Origin: Streptomyces sp. SN-593 | Lineage (GTDB): Bacteria; Actinomycetota; Actinomycetes; Streptomycetales; Streptomycetaceae | Length of the DNA: 64,000 nt | Reading direction: 5' to 3' | Assembly: GCF_016756395.1 (NCBI RefSeq) | Contig: NZ_AP018365.1 | Location: forward strand, 6,762,001 to 6,826,000 | Part shown: piece after piece, positions 1 through 7,701 of the stretch | Position numbering within the stretch: position 1 is the stretch's first letter | How the letters are laid out: each line of letters starts with the position of its first letter | Program-made: the position numbers and the translations under genes | Notes under the pieces: generated by a model | Told to the model about the DNA's origin: nothing | Seen by the model: only the letters and a program-made list of their open reading frames with translations | The model's database searches: none

Positions 1-185
1 ACGTCAAGGAGGTGCTGGCGCAGCCCTCCCACCCGGTCTTCGAACTCGTCAGCCGCAGCGTGCTGGAGGAGGCGGTGCGCATCGACACCCCGCAGATCAC
101 GCAGGCGTCGCGGCGCGGCCTGGAGCGCGCCCTGGACCTGGCGCTGTGGATCGACATGTACCGCCCCACCCTGAAGCTGACCTGA
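1..185 (+). CDS. C-terminal end of probable asparagine synthetase (partial)
   Basis: Only the last 60 codons are present; the gene enters from the left edge and stops at TGA 183-185. The residues end in the pattern GLERALDLALWIDMYRPTL, which resembles the C-terminus of actinobacterial glutamine-hydrolysing asparagine synthetases. Such enzymes convert aspartate, glutamine and ATP to asparagine in the cytosol, for primary metabolism or for peptide natural products. The identification rests on a short tail with no catalytic motif visible, so another family is possible. A strong hairpin follows 30 bases downstream, which suggests this is the last gene of its transcription unit. Confidence 0.45.
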   Translation, partial: VKEVLAQPSHPVFELVSRSVLEEAVRIDTPQITQASRRGLERALDLALWIDMYRPTLKLT

Positions 186-214
186 CCGGAGGTACGTGAG
201 CGCGTGAAGTGACC

Positions 215-261
215 GGCCGAACGGCCCCGTTGCCTGCGAGAGGCGACGGGGCCGTTCGGCC
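215..261. terminator. Strong bidirectional hairpin terminator
   Basis: The arms at 215-234 and 242-261 pair over 20 positions, the outer 16 perfectly, with one G-T wobble near the loop and a 7-base loop. It lies between the convergent asparagine-synthetase-like gene and the DUF397 gene, so it can serve both. There is no U-tract, which is usual for high-GC actinomycetes. Confidence 0.8.
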
Positions 262-264
262 ATA

Positions 265-312
265 CCGGGACCGGGACCGGGACCGGGACCGGGACCGGGA
301 CCGGTACCGGTG
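265..312. repeat. Tandem hexanucleotide repeat (CCGGGA)n
   Basis: Six perfect CCGGGA copies occupy 265-300 and two variant copies (CCGGTA, CCGGTG) follow to 312. The array begins three bases after the terminator and ends 18 bases before the stop codon of the DUF397 gene. A slippage-prone repeat of this kind could vary in copy number between strains. Confidence 0.9.
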
Positions 313-329
313 TTGGCGTCGGTACGGGC

Positions 330-539
330 TCAGCCGAGCGGGAACTCGCCGGCCTTGACCCCCGCGACGAAGGAGGCGAACGAGGCGGCCGGGAAGGCCA
401 GGGCCGGGCCGCCCGGGTCCTTGGAGTCGCGCACGGGGACCACGCCGCTCGAAGTGATGAGGTTGGCAGCGACCTCGACGCAGGCACCGCCATTGGAACT
501 GTACGAGGACTTGAACCAACGAGGGGATTCGGTCGTCAC
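330..539 (-). CDS. DUF397 domain protein
   Basis: This 69-residue protein is a complete DUF397 domain. It has the typical W-x-K-S-S-Y-S sequence near the start, a central C-V-E-V strand, the V-R-D-S-K-D-P-x-G-P turn and a closing F-x-x-F-x-x-G-V-K-x-G-E-F segment. DUF397 proteins are small actinobacterial partners of XRE-type DUF5753 regulators, and some pairs (WhiJ-like systems, Scr1-type loci) influence development. The GTG start at 537-539 overlaps the stop of the upstream regulator in a GTGA junction, so the two are translationally coupled. The biochemical role is unknown; by family it probably binds or antagonises its partner regulator. Confidence 0.88.
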   Translation of the reverse strand: MTTESPRWFKSSYSSNGGACVEVAANLITSSGVVPVRDSKDPGGPALAFPAASFASFVAGVKAGEFPLG

Positions 540-1375
540 GACATGCCCTTTCGTAGCTGGTGGACCATGGCCACGGACGCCGCCTGCGACAGCGCCTCGG
601 CCTGTAGTTGATGGTAGGCCCCGAGCAGGGGCAGTACGGCGGTCGGTTCTCGGTCGAAGTGTCCCTGCGCCTGTGACTCGGCGTACAGGGCAACGGATCG
701 GTCCGCGAGGGTGAGCAGGTAGATCGAGAGGTTGAACGAGCGGCGCGCACCCATGCTGAAGGGGGCCACCTGGACGATCCAGTGGGGCTGAGCGGCCACC
801 TCGACCAGCCGTTGCAACTGGGCGTTCATGACCTCGGCGCCACCGACTGCGTGATGCAGAGAGCCCTCGTCCAACACGACGATCACCAGGGGCGGCCGAA
901 CCCTCACCAGCGCCGCTTGCCGGTCCATCAGGACAGCGACCCGCTCGGCGGCCTGCTCAGCCGTGATGGTGCCCCGCTGGACTTCGCCCTCTGCCATGGC
1001 TTCCGCGTACTCGCGTGTTTGCAGCAACCCCGGGATGATGCCGATCTCGAACAGCCGGATCTCCGTCGCCCTGGCCTCGTACCCGACGTACTCCGGGAAA
1101 CCCTCCAGCATCGAGCCCCGCCGCATCTCGATGTGTTCGCGTTCGAACGAGTTCGCGGTGTTGGCCGTGCCGAAGGCGACGTCAAGCCGCCGTGCTGTGG
1201 AGAGGGTTGACGGCTTGCGACCAGTTTCGAGAGCCGAGATGTGCTGGCTGGAACACCCCACCCGATCGCCCAGCTCCTCCTGTTTCCACCCGTGGCGCTC
1301 CCGCCACCTGCGCACCCGCGCTCCGAACGCGGCTCGCGGGCTGCTTTCCGGGTGGAGTTCCTTGATGTTGACCAT
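536..1375 (-). CDS. XRE-family regulator with DUF5753 domain
   Basis: The 279-residue protein begins with a lambda-repressor-type helix-turn-helix (about residues 16-70, with motifs RRWRERHGWKQEELG and SSQHISALETG). It continues into a DUF5753 domain (about 95-270) carrying the family hallmarks IPGLLQTREYA, a VLDEGSLHH-like segment and QVAPFSMGA. Such proteins are cytosolic DNA-binding regulators, often annotated as Scr1-family antitoxin-like. The ATG at 1373-1375 was chosen because a G-rich tract lies upstream and the N-terminus then matches family length; an ATG at 1397-1399 is an alternative. The gene is coupled to DUF397 downstream and is divergent from a small ORF at 1481. The low-GC-codon stretches here contrast mildly with neighbouring genes. 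Confidence 0.88.
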   Translation of the reverse strand: MVNIKELHPESSPRAAFGARVRRWRERHGWKQEELGDRVGCSSQHISALETGRKPSTLSTARRLDVAFGTANTANSFEREHIEMRRGSMLEGFPEYVGYEARATEIRLFEIGIIPGLLQTREYAEAMAEGEVQRGTITAEQAAERVAVLMDRQAALVRVRPPLVIVVLDEGSLHHAVGGAEVMNAQLQRLVEVAAQPHWIVQVAPFSMGARRSFNLSIYLLTLADRSVALYAESQAQGHFDREPTAVLPLLGAYHQLQAEALSQAASVAMVHQLRKGMS

Positions 1376-1480
1376 GCCGACCCCCGAACTATCCTTCATT
1401 TTCGATGATTTGAAGGGCTTCTGACAGTAGGTCAGGATAGGCGCATTCGGTGGTGGAACAACTGCTGAAAGAGGTGAGCT

Positions 1481-1642
1481 ATGGCCATGACTCTGGCGGT
1501 GTACCGAATTGACGCGGAGTCCGGGAAGCGCGTGACCGTCAAGAAACGCCACAACGTTGCTCCGAAAAACGTGCCGACATGCTGGAGTTCCGCCTTTCCG
1601 CCCTGCTCCTGCGCACGCTGCCGCAGCCTTGAACGTGCGTAA
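1481..1642 (+). CDS. Small cysteine-containing protein divergent from the DUF5753/DUF397 pair
   Basis: This is a 53-codon reading frame from ATG 1481 to TAA 1640-1642. A very good ribosome binding site (AAGAGGTGAG) ends a few bases before the ATG. The product starts MAMTLAVYRIDAESGKR, has a basic middle, and ends with a compact cysteine cluster, PPCSCARC, that is C-x-C-x2-C and could bind a metal. The position, head-to-head with a DUF5753/DUF397 pair, suggests it belongs to that module. No function can be assigned. The RBS, ATG and regular spacing argue that it is real, but its short length leaves doubt. Confidence 0.5.
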   Translation: MAMTLAVYRIDAESGKRVTVKKRHNVAPKNVPTCWSSAFPPCSCARCRSLERA

Positions 1643-1653
1643 GAACGCGAGAA

Positions 1654-1668
1654 GTTGACCCCTTCAAC
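1654..1668. promoter_or_regulatory. Short inverted repeat upstream of the second DUF5753 gene
   Basis: GTTGA and TCAAC arms (1654-1658 and 1664-1668) flank five bases. It sits 11 bases after the microprotein stop and about 107 bases before the next start. It could be an operator for one of the XRE regulators; the arms are short and the assignment is weak. Confidence 0.2.
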
Positions 1669-1774
1669 GGCTCCGCATCGATATCGGGCGGCGGGTGCGG
1701 CGGAAACTACGCACAATTACGCGCCCACCGCGCCGCCACTATGACGAAGAACACATCGCGGAGAGGAGAACCGT

Positions 1775-2653
1775 ATGACCGGCGACGGCAAAGACAACGG
1801 GAACGGCAATGGCAGCGGCAATGGCAGCGGCAGCGGGAAGGAACTCATCGACTGGGAGCGGCTGTCCGCACGGGAGGTGTACGCGAGCGAACTCGCCTAC
1901 CGGCGCAGGCAGTCCGGGATGACCCTGGTCCAACTCGCGGAACTCTGCCTGTACGAACAGTCCTACCTGCACCGCCTCGAACGCGGAACGCGCCTCGGCA
2001 CCGTCGAGGCCGCCGGCGCCCTGGACCGCGTCTACGGAACCGGGATGCTCCTGGTCAAACTCTGGCACCTGGCCAAACGCGAGGTACGCGACCGGCCCTT
2101 CCTGGGCCTGGCGCCCCTGGAGGCCGAAGCCGTCGGCATCCAGGAGTACGCCCTCAGCGCCGTACCCGAACTCCTCCAGACCCGCGCCTACGCCACCGAG
2201 CAACTGCGCACCGCACGCCCCGGCAGCACCGCACTCGCCGCACGCGTCGCCGCACGGATGGCCCGGCAGGCACGCCTCACCGACCCCGAGCCCGTCCACT
2301 ACCGCGCCCTGATCGACGAAGCCGTGCTCCGCCGCACGGCACGCGACCGGCACACCTGGACCGGGCAACTCGACCACCTCATCGAGGCCGCCCAACGCCC
2401 CGACATCTCCCTGCACGTGGTGCCGTTCGGCACCGGACCCCACCACATCCTCGGCTCCGTCGAACTCCTCTACTTCCCCGACGGCCGCACCGTCGCCTAC
2501 ACGCAAAGCAGCCTCGGCGGCCACCTCGTCGAAGAACCCGAGGACGTCGAACCCCTCCGCCTCGCCTACGACATCCTCCGCGACACCGCCCTCACCCCGA
2601 CCGAATCCCTCACCTTCCTCCGCGCCCTCCGCGACCAGGCCCCCGACACGTGA
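1775..2653 (+). CDS. XRE-family regulator with DUF5753 domain, coupled to a methyltransferase
   Basis: The 292-residue protein opens with a Gly/Asn/Ser-rich tail (residues 2-21), followed by a helix-turn-helix (about 38-90, LAYRRRQSGMTLVQLAEL and a YLHRLERG recognition region). A DUF5753 domain occupies about 105-285, with the hallmarks VPELLQTRAYA, ALIDEAVL and HVVPFGTG. The start at 1775 follows GAGAGGAGA at good spacing. It overlaps the next gene by four bases (GTGA), so regulator and methyltransferase are made together. In Streptomyces, DUF5753 regulators commonly sit in front of PIMT-like methyltransferases, some of which serve graspetide peptide maturation, but no ATP-grasp ligase or precursor peptide is seen here. 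Confidence 0.88.
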   Translation: MTGDGKDNGNGNGSGNGSGSGKELIDWERLSAREVYASELAYRRRQSGMTLVQLAELCLYEQSYLHRLERGTRLGTVEAAGALDRVYGTGMLLVKLWHLAKREVRDRPFLGLAPLEAEAVGIQEYALSAVPELLQTRAYATEQLRTARPGSTALAARVAARMARQARLTDPEPVHYRALIDEAVLRRTARDRHTWTGQLDHLIEAAQRPDISLHVVPFGTGPHHILGSVELLYFPDGRTVAYTQSSLGGHLVEEPEDVEPLRLAYDILRDTALTPTESLTFLRALRDQAPDT

Positions 2654-3792
2654 GCACTTCGGCCCGGCTGCGCGCAGCGCTGGTGGAGGAACTCGTCGGC
2701 AAGGGCGCCCTCGCGGATCCCGCATGGCGCGCTGCCGCCGCGGCGATACCCCGCGAGTTGTTCACCGGGTCCTACTTCCGGCCGGTCGCGGGCAGCTTCC
2801 CGACCAGCTTCCGGCCGGTCCGGGAAGGCGAGCCCGGATGGCTGGAGGGTGTCTACTCCGACGACACGCTGATCACCCAACTGGACGGCCGTGTCCGGCC
2901 CGAGCACGTGGCCGGTGGATCGGTGACCGGCTCCCCGTCCTCGTCGTCCACCCTGCCGTCGCTGGTGCTGCGCATGTGGCAGCGGCTCGACGTCGAGGCA
3001 GGGCAGCGGATTCTGGAGATCGGAACCGGAACGGGGTACTCGACCGCGCTCGGAGCGCACGTCCTCGGCGAAGCCGGTGTCACCAGCGTCGAGTACGACC
3101 CGGTGGTGGGGGAAGCCGCCGCGGCGGCATTGGAGGCGGCCGGGTTCGCGCCCCGCCTCCTCATCGGTGACGGGCTGCGCGGAGACCCGGACGGGGGCCC
3201 GTACGACCGGTTGATCGCCACGTGCGCGGTGCGGTACATCCCGGTGCCGTGGCTGCACCAGGTGCGGCCGGGCGGAAGAATTCTGGCCACGCTTTCGGGA
3301 TGGAGCTACGCCCACGCCCTCGCGCTGCTGGAAGTGACCGGCCCCGGGGAGGCCGCGGGCCGGTTCCTGCCCGGCTTCACCAGCTTCATGATCGCCCGGA
3401 CCCACGACCGGCCGCCCCGGCCGGCCCTGGCGCTGCTGCCCGGGGACGAGCGGCCGAGCCGTATCGACCCCGCCAAGCTCGACGACTGGACCGGCGGTTG
3501 GGTCGCTCAGCTCGCCGTGCCCGGGGCCGAACGCCTGGGGGCGGGGGCGGAGCAGATCCTCTGGGACGTGTCCACCGGCTCGCAGGCGCGGACGGCTCAC
3601 GGTGCCCACGGCGGCTGGAGCGTCGTCCAGCGTGGTCCGGTCCGCCTGTGGGACCGGGTCGAACGTGCCGTGCAACGCTGGCAGGCCGCCGGCGAGCCGC
3701 ACCAGCAGGAGTTCGGCATCACCGCCTCGGTCGCCGGGCAACGCGTCTGGCTGGGGGGCGAGGACGGACCCGGGTGGGACCTCCCGATCTGA
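2650..3792 (+). CDS. PIMT-like SAM-dependent methyltransferase
   Basis: The 380-residue product begins at a GTG that overlaps the stop of the regulator upstream. Residues about 20-220 form a class I methyltransferase of the protein-L-isoaspartate O-methyltransferase type: glycine-rich motif I (ILEIGTGTGYSTAL), an acidic VTSVEYDP motif II and a central DRLIATCAV motif. The C-terminal 150 residues are an extension not present in the roughly 210-residue housekeeping PIMT. Such long versions act in Streptomyces on peptides or proteins, including graspetide cores. With no precursor or ligase adjacent, the substrate is unknown. Confidence 0.82.
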   Translation: MSTSARLRAALVEELVGKGALADPAWRAAAAAIPRELFTGSYFRPVAGSFPTSFRPVREGEPGWLEGVYSDDTLITQLDGRVRPEHVAGGSVTGSPSSSSTLPSLVLRMWQRLDVEAGQRILEIGTGTGYSTALGAHVLGEAGVTSVEYDPVVGEAAAAALEAAGFAPRLLIGDGLRGDPDGGPYDRLIATCAVRYIPVPWLHQVRPGGRILATLSGWSYAHALALLEVTGPGEAAGRFLPGFTSFMIARTHDRPPRPALALLPGDERPSRIDPAKLDDWTGGWVAQLAVPGAERLGAGAEQILWDVSTGSQARTAHGAHGGWSVVQRGPVRLWDRVERAVQRWQAAGEPHQQEFGITASVAGQRVWLGGEDGPGWDLPI

Positions 3793-3809
3793 CCTCCGGG
3801 GGACAGGCC

Positions 3810-4418
3810 CTACGGGAGGGCGGCGGCGACCGCTTCGCGGATCGGGGTGAGATCGACGTGGCGGGCGATCTCCGCCGGGTCCGGTGACGCGTCGCGGGAG
3901 GGGGTGACGCCGAACAGGGCGCGGGTGAAGAGCGGGTAGACGGTCCGGCCGATCAACTCCTCCGCGAGCGCGGCGCCGGCCTCGGGCGGCCGCCGGAGGC
4001 GCTCGGCGAGGAACGCGGCCAGCCGGTCGTGGGCGGTGGCGAAGACCGCGTCGTGGTAGCCGGCGGCCGCCTCCGGGAACCGGCCGGCCTCGGAGATGCC
4101 CAGCCGGCAGGTGCGGACCGTCGGCGTCCACAGCAGCATCTGCACCAGGCGGCCGCAGAACAGCACGGTCGCCTCGGCGGTGTCCTCGCCGTAGTCGGCG
4201 GGAGTGCCGAGCCTGCCGAGGTAGCGCTCGCGCACCAGGTCCACCACGGCGAGGAAGAGGTTGTCCTTGCTCTCGAAGTGCGCGTACAGGCTGCGCTTGG
4301 AGGTCTCGGCGCGCGCGGCCACCACGTCCATGGACGCGCGCTCGAACCCCATCTCCAGGAAGACGTCCTTCGCCGCCCACAGGATGTGGTTCCGCAGTTC
4401 CTCACCGCGCTTCGCCAT
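3810..4418 (-). CDS. TetR/AcrR-family transcriptional regulator
   Basis: The 202-residue protein has an N-terminal TetR helix-turn-helix (about residues 8-55: ILWAAKDVFLEMGFERASM, then SKRSLYAHFESKDNLF) and an all-helical ligand-binding domain with no recognisable effector motif. The ATG at 4416-4418 follows GAGAGGA. It converges with the methyltransferase gene and is followed upstream by a TPR gene on the same strand about 200 bases away. Its target is not evident: no exporter is directly adjacent. Confidence 0.88.
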   Translation of the reverse strand: MAKRGEELRNHILWAAKDVFLEMGFERASMDVVAARAETSKRSLYAHFESKDNLFLAVVDLVRERYLGRLGTPADYGEDTAEATVLFCGRLVQMLLWTPTVRTCRLGISEAGRFPEAAAGYHDAVFATAHDRLAAFLAERLRRPPEAGAALAEELIGRTVYPLFTRALFGVTPSRDASPDPAEIARHVDLTPIREAVAAALP

Positions 4419-4615
4419 GCGCCGTCCTCTCGTGGTGCCGTTCCGGACGGGGAGTGAACGGCGATGCGCGAGTTTACTTCGCCGGCACTGTGCCGGCGGG
4501 ACGCCGACGGGACGGCGGCCGGCCGCCCACGGGACGCCGGCGGGGCGGCCGCGGCGCGGCCACGCCACGGCGCCGGAACCGAGACCGCAGGGCGGGCCGC
4601 GAGGCCGCGGGCGGG

Positions 4616-5368
4616 TCAGGTGGCGAGTTCCTCGGCCAGCCAGACCGGCACGCCTCCCAGGAGCGCGTGCAGGCGGGCCGCCTCGGCGCGCAGGCGGGCG
4701 GCCTCCGCGGGGTCCGGGCTGACGGTCGCCAGCGAGAGCAGCGCGGGCGCGGTGCCGACCAGGTGGCCGAGGGCGACGCGAATCCGCAGCGACTCCGCGA
4801 AGCCGTGCCGGGCCTCGGCGAGGTCGCCCTCCCGCACGGCGAGGCCGGCGAGGTGGCGCCAGGTCGAGGAGGTCAGGAGGGTGTCGCCGTGGGCGACCGC
4901 ACCCGCGTGGGCACGGCGGTAGGCGGCGCGCGCGGCCGCCGGGTTCTCCGCGATGTTCTCGGCGACGAGCCCGCGCCGGAAGTCCAGCAGCGGCCGGCCG
5001 GGGGAGCCGGGCCCCAGCAGGGCCGCGCTGCGCCCGAACGCCGAGCGGGCCTCGTCGGCGCGGTCGTGCACCGAGAAGACGGTGGCGCCGTAGGCGAGGC
5101 AGCCGCGCTCCGAGGCGGCGGCGCCGCGCTCCTCGTCGGTGCCGGCCAGCGCCTCGGCGGTGCGCAGCGCGTCCTCCGCCTCGGCCCAGCCGTCCACCTG
5201 GTAGAAACACGCCTCGACCAGGAGTTCCGCCCTGCTCAGCGCGGTCCCGGCGTCGCCCGCCGCGAACGGCGCGAGCAGCGCCGCCGCCTCCGTCCAGCAG
5301 CCGCGTGCCCGCAGCCGCCACACATCGGGTACCCCGACCACCGATTCCGACAAGGCGGTGTCCGCCAC
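4616..5368 (-). CDS. Tetratricopeptide-repeat-like protein
   Basis: The 250-residue protein is Ala- and Leu-rich with repeated helical pairs of TPR character, for example ALRTAEALAGT, ARAAYRRAHAGAVAHGDT and EARHGFAESLRIRVALG. It has no signal peptide, transmembrane segment or catalytic motif. TPR proteins are usually cytosolic scaffolds. The GTG start at 5366-5368 follows GGGGGAG at good spacing. The region upstream is unusually rich in GT dinucleotides and holds an inverted repeat. No pathway can be named. Confidence 0.7.
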   Translation of the reverse strand: MADTALSESVVGVPDVWRLRARGCWTEAAALLAPFAAGDAGTALSRAELLVEACFYQVDGWAEAEDALRTAEALAGTDEERGAAASERGCLAYGATVFSVHDRADEARSAFGRSAALLGPGSPGRPLLDFRRGLVAENIAENPAAARAAYRRAHAGAVAHGDTLLTSSTWRHLAGLAVREGDLAEARHGFAESLRIRVALGHLVGTAPALLSLATVSPDPAEAARLRAEAARLHALLGGVPVWLAEELAT

Positions 5369-5730
5369 AGCATCTCCCCCAAGCGCGTCTTCGAGCCAGT
5401 GCGAGCAAGTGCGTGTGTGCCTGTGTTGGTGTGTGCGTGTACGTGTGCCGTGCGTGTGATGCGTTGCTGCGTGTTCCGTGATTCCGTGCTGCGTTGTCGT
5501 GCGGCGCCCTGTGCCGCCGTGTTTCTCCGCGTGGTGCGGCGCCGCGCGAGGAGCTGTGCCGGAGCGCGTGCGCGTGCGCGGTGGCGGAAGTCCAGCACGC
5601 GGAAGGGGCCCGCGCCAAGGGGTCGGCGATCACTTCTTGTGAAAGGGATCACTTTCACGAGCGCACGAGCGGCGCACAAGGGGCGCACACCGCGGGCACG
5701 TCCGCCACTCGCCCCGGCCGGCCCGATCGC
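5369..5730. other. Intergenic region upstream of the TPR gene
   Basis: About 360 bases with no convincing gene. A GT/GC alternating stretch (about 5398-5480) has lower GC than its surroundings and many GTGT/GTGC units on the plus strand. A 7-bp inverted repeat lies at 5639-5658 within a pair of GATCACTT direct repeats (5628-5635 and 5647-5654). On the minus strand this is the promoter region of the TPR gene; it also lies downstream of the PucR gene. Confidence 0.6.
5639..5658. promoter_or_regulatory. Inverted repeat GTGAAAG-N6-CTTTCAC
   Basis: Two perfect 7-base arms (5639-5645 and 5652-5658) are separated by six bases and overlap two GATCACTT direct repeats. Size and symmetry fit a dimeric repressor operator. 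It lies about 270 bases from the TPR gene start, rather far for a simple promoter operator, so the controlled promoter is uncertain. Confidence 0.4.
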
Positions 5731-7701
5731 TCAGCTCATGCGCAGCGCGAGGAAGAAGTCGAGCTTGTCCTCCAGGCGGGCCAGGTCCCGCCCGGTGAGC
5801 TGCTCGATCCGGCCGATCCGGTACCGCAGCGTGTTGACGTGCAGGTGGAGGCGGCTCGCGCACCGGGTCCACGACCCGTCGCAGTCCAGGAACGCCACCA
5901 GCGTCGGGATCAGCTCGGCACGGTGCCTGCGGTCGTACGCGTGCAGCGGGTCGAGCAGCCGCGCGGTGAAGGCACGGCGCACGTCGTCGGGGACGAAGGG
6001 CAGCAGCAGGACGTGGGAGGCGAGTTCGTCGTGCCCCGCGACGCAGACCGGGCCGGGGCGTGCCGCGGCCACCCGGCGGGCGTGCCGCGCCTCCTCCAGC
6101 GCGCCGCGCAGCCCCTCGGGGGAGCCGACCGCCGCGCTCACCCCGACCGTCAGGCGGCCGTCGTCGGCCAGGCCGCGGGCGAGGGGGCCGCGTACGGCGG
6201 CCAGCAGCCGGTCCGCCCGCAGCGCGACGGTCCCGTCCTCCGCCGGGGCGCCGCCACCGGTGCCGGACGTGTGGCCCGGGCGCTTGGCGGTGCCCGCCGT
6301 CCCGGTGGACCCGGGTGAGTCAGCCGCGCCGCCCGTCCCCGAACGGCCCGCGCCTCCACCGCTCGCGCCCGAGTTCGCGCCGCCCGTCCCCGTGCCGCCT
6401 GAGTCCGTACTGCCCGCGCCGGTGCCGCCCGTGCCCGTCGCGCGGCTTGCGCCCGTCGCGCCGCCCGAGTTCGCGCCACCTGTGCCCGTCGCGCCGCCCG
6501 CCCCCGTACTGCCCGCCGCCGCCCCGAACACGCCGCCACGGCCGCCGCCGCGCCCCGCCGCCTCCTGCGGGACCAGCGGCACCAGCGCCATCGCCCGGTC
6601 CTCCGCGACCGCGACCGCCACCCGGTCGGCCGCGTCCGCGCCCGGCTCCGCCGGATCCGCGAGCAACTCCTCCAGCAGCGTCCGCGCGACCGGTCCCGGC
6701 GGCGCCTGGTCGCCCGCGCCCGCCCAGTCCACCCGGGCCACCACGATCTGCCACTGCGGCGCGGCCCCGGCCCCGGGCAGCAGCACCGGCGTCGCCGCCC
6801 GCAGCCGTGCCCCGATCTCCGAGGCCGCCGCGCCGCCGGCGACCAGCTCGAAGACCTCCGAGGCGAGCCGTCGCCTGACCGCCCGGGCCGCGTCGCGCCG
6901 CTCGCGCTCGACCGCGATCAGCTGCGCCACCCCGCGCAGCAGGTCCAGCCGCTCGGCCGGCCAGTCCGCGGCGTCCGCCTCGACCGCGAGGAACCAGTCC
7001 GACAGCACCGTGGCGCGGATGTCGGCGCCCCCGGCGGTCCGGACCGGGAACAGCGAGTACACCCGGCCGCCCTGCACGGCGACCCGGTACGGCGCCGGGC
7101 GTCCGGTCCGGCTCGCGGCCTGCTGCGCGCCGGCGAGTTCCGCCCGGACCGGGGCGGGCAGCGGCTGTCCGGACCCGGCGATCTCCCGGCCGGTCGAGGA
7201 CAGCACCCACGCCCGCAGGTCCAGGTCGGTGCCGAGCAGGTCGAGCACCGCCTCCGGTCCGCCGCTGCCGGGACCGGCCGACATCAGCCGCCGGTGCCGG
7301 TCGACCACGGCCGCCAGGTCCCCGGCCCGCTCACCGGACACCTGCCGCACCACGTACTCGGTGACCGTCGCGAACGCCACGTGCTCGCCGACCGCGAACA
7401 GCGGCAGCCGGTGCCGGGCGCAGGCGTCGACCAGGTCCTGCGGGATGGTGCCGACCTCCGCGTCGCCCGCGGCGAGCGCGGCCACCCCGGCGGCGGCCAG
7501 CAGCCGGACGAACGGCTCGGAGTCGGCCGGCGTGTGCCGCCAGGCCAGCCCGGTGAGGACCAGCTCGCCGCCGGTCAGGTAGCGGCTCGGGTCGCGCAGG
7601 TCGGTGGTCATCACCCCGCGCACGGTCCGGTCCAGCTCGTCGCCGCCACCGAGCAGGCGCAGGCCGAGTGCGTCGGTCTCCAGCAGTGCGCTCAGCCGCA
7701 T
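5731..7701 (-). CDS. PucR-family purine-catabolism regulator
   Basis: The 656-residue protein has an N-terminal PucR domain (about residues 10-125: ALGLRLLGGGDELDRTVRG, then a TDLRDPSRYLTGGELVLT segment), a middle GGDEF-like/CdaR-type region, and a C-terminal helix-turn-helix of the HTH_30 type (about 590-650, with LHLHVNTLRYRIGRIEQLTG). These are hallmarks of PucR/CdaR activators that respond to purine availability. Residues about 388-475 are a Gly/Thr/Ser/Ala-rich low-complexity insert not needed in the family. The ATG at 7699-7701 begins MRLSALL as usual. It is divergent from the xanthine dehydrogenase operon, which it probably controls. Confidence 0.88.
   Translation of the reverse strand: MRLSALLETDALGLRLLGGGDELDRTVRGVMTTDLRDPSRYLTGGELVLTGLAWRHTPADSEPFVRLLAAAGVAALAAGDAEVGTIPQDLVDACARHRLPLFAVGEHVAFATVTEYVVRQVSGERAGDLAAVVDRHRRLMSAGPGSGGPEAVLDLLGTDLDLRAWVLSSTGREIAGSGQPLPAPVRAELAGAQQAASRTGRPAPYRVAVQGGRVYSLFPVRTAGGADIRATVLSDWFLAVEADAADWPAERLDLLRGVAQLIAVERERRDAARAVRRRLASEVFELVAGGAAASEIGARLRAATPVLLPGAGAAPQWQIVVARVDWAGAGDQAPPGPVARTLLEELLADPAEPGADAADRVAVAVAEDRAMALVPLVPQEAAGRGGGRGGVFGAAAGSTGAGGATGTGGANSGGATGASRATGTGGTGAGSTDSGGTGTGGANSGASGGGAGRSGTGGAADSPGSTGTAGTAKRPGHTSGTGGGAPAEDGTVALRADRLLAAVRGPLARGLADDGRLTVGVSAAVGSPEGLRGALEEARHARRVAAARPGPVCVAGHDELASHVLLLPFVPDDVRRAFTARLLDPLHAYDRRHRAELIPTLVAFLDCDGSWTRCASRLHLHVNTLRYRIGRIEQLTGRDLARLEDKLDFFLALRMS

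Noticed and set aside
265..312. Tandem repeat considered as a CRISPR array
   Set aside because: Units are six bases long without spacers and there are no cas genes.
1432..1716. Minus-strand frame of 94 codons upstream of the first DUF5753 gene
   Set aside because: No ribosome binding site; the plus-strand microprotein in the same place has a much better one.
2566..4380. Long minus-strand frame of about 600 codons opposite the methyltransferase and TetR genes
   Set aside because: It is rich in Arg, Gly and Pro, overlaps two well-supported genes and has no ribosome binding site or domain; it is a shadow caused by high GC.
5398..5480. GT-rich stretch considered as foreign DNA or an origin-like element
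   Set aside because: It is short, lacks DnaA boxes or mobility genes, and is flanked by ordinary host genes.
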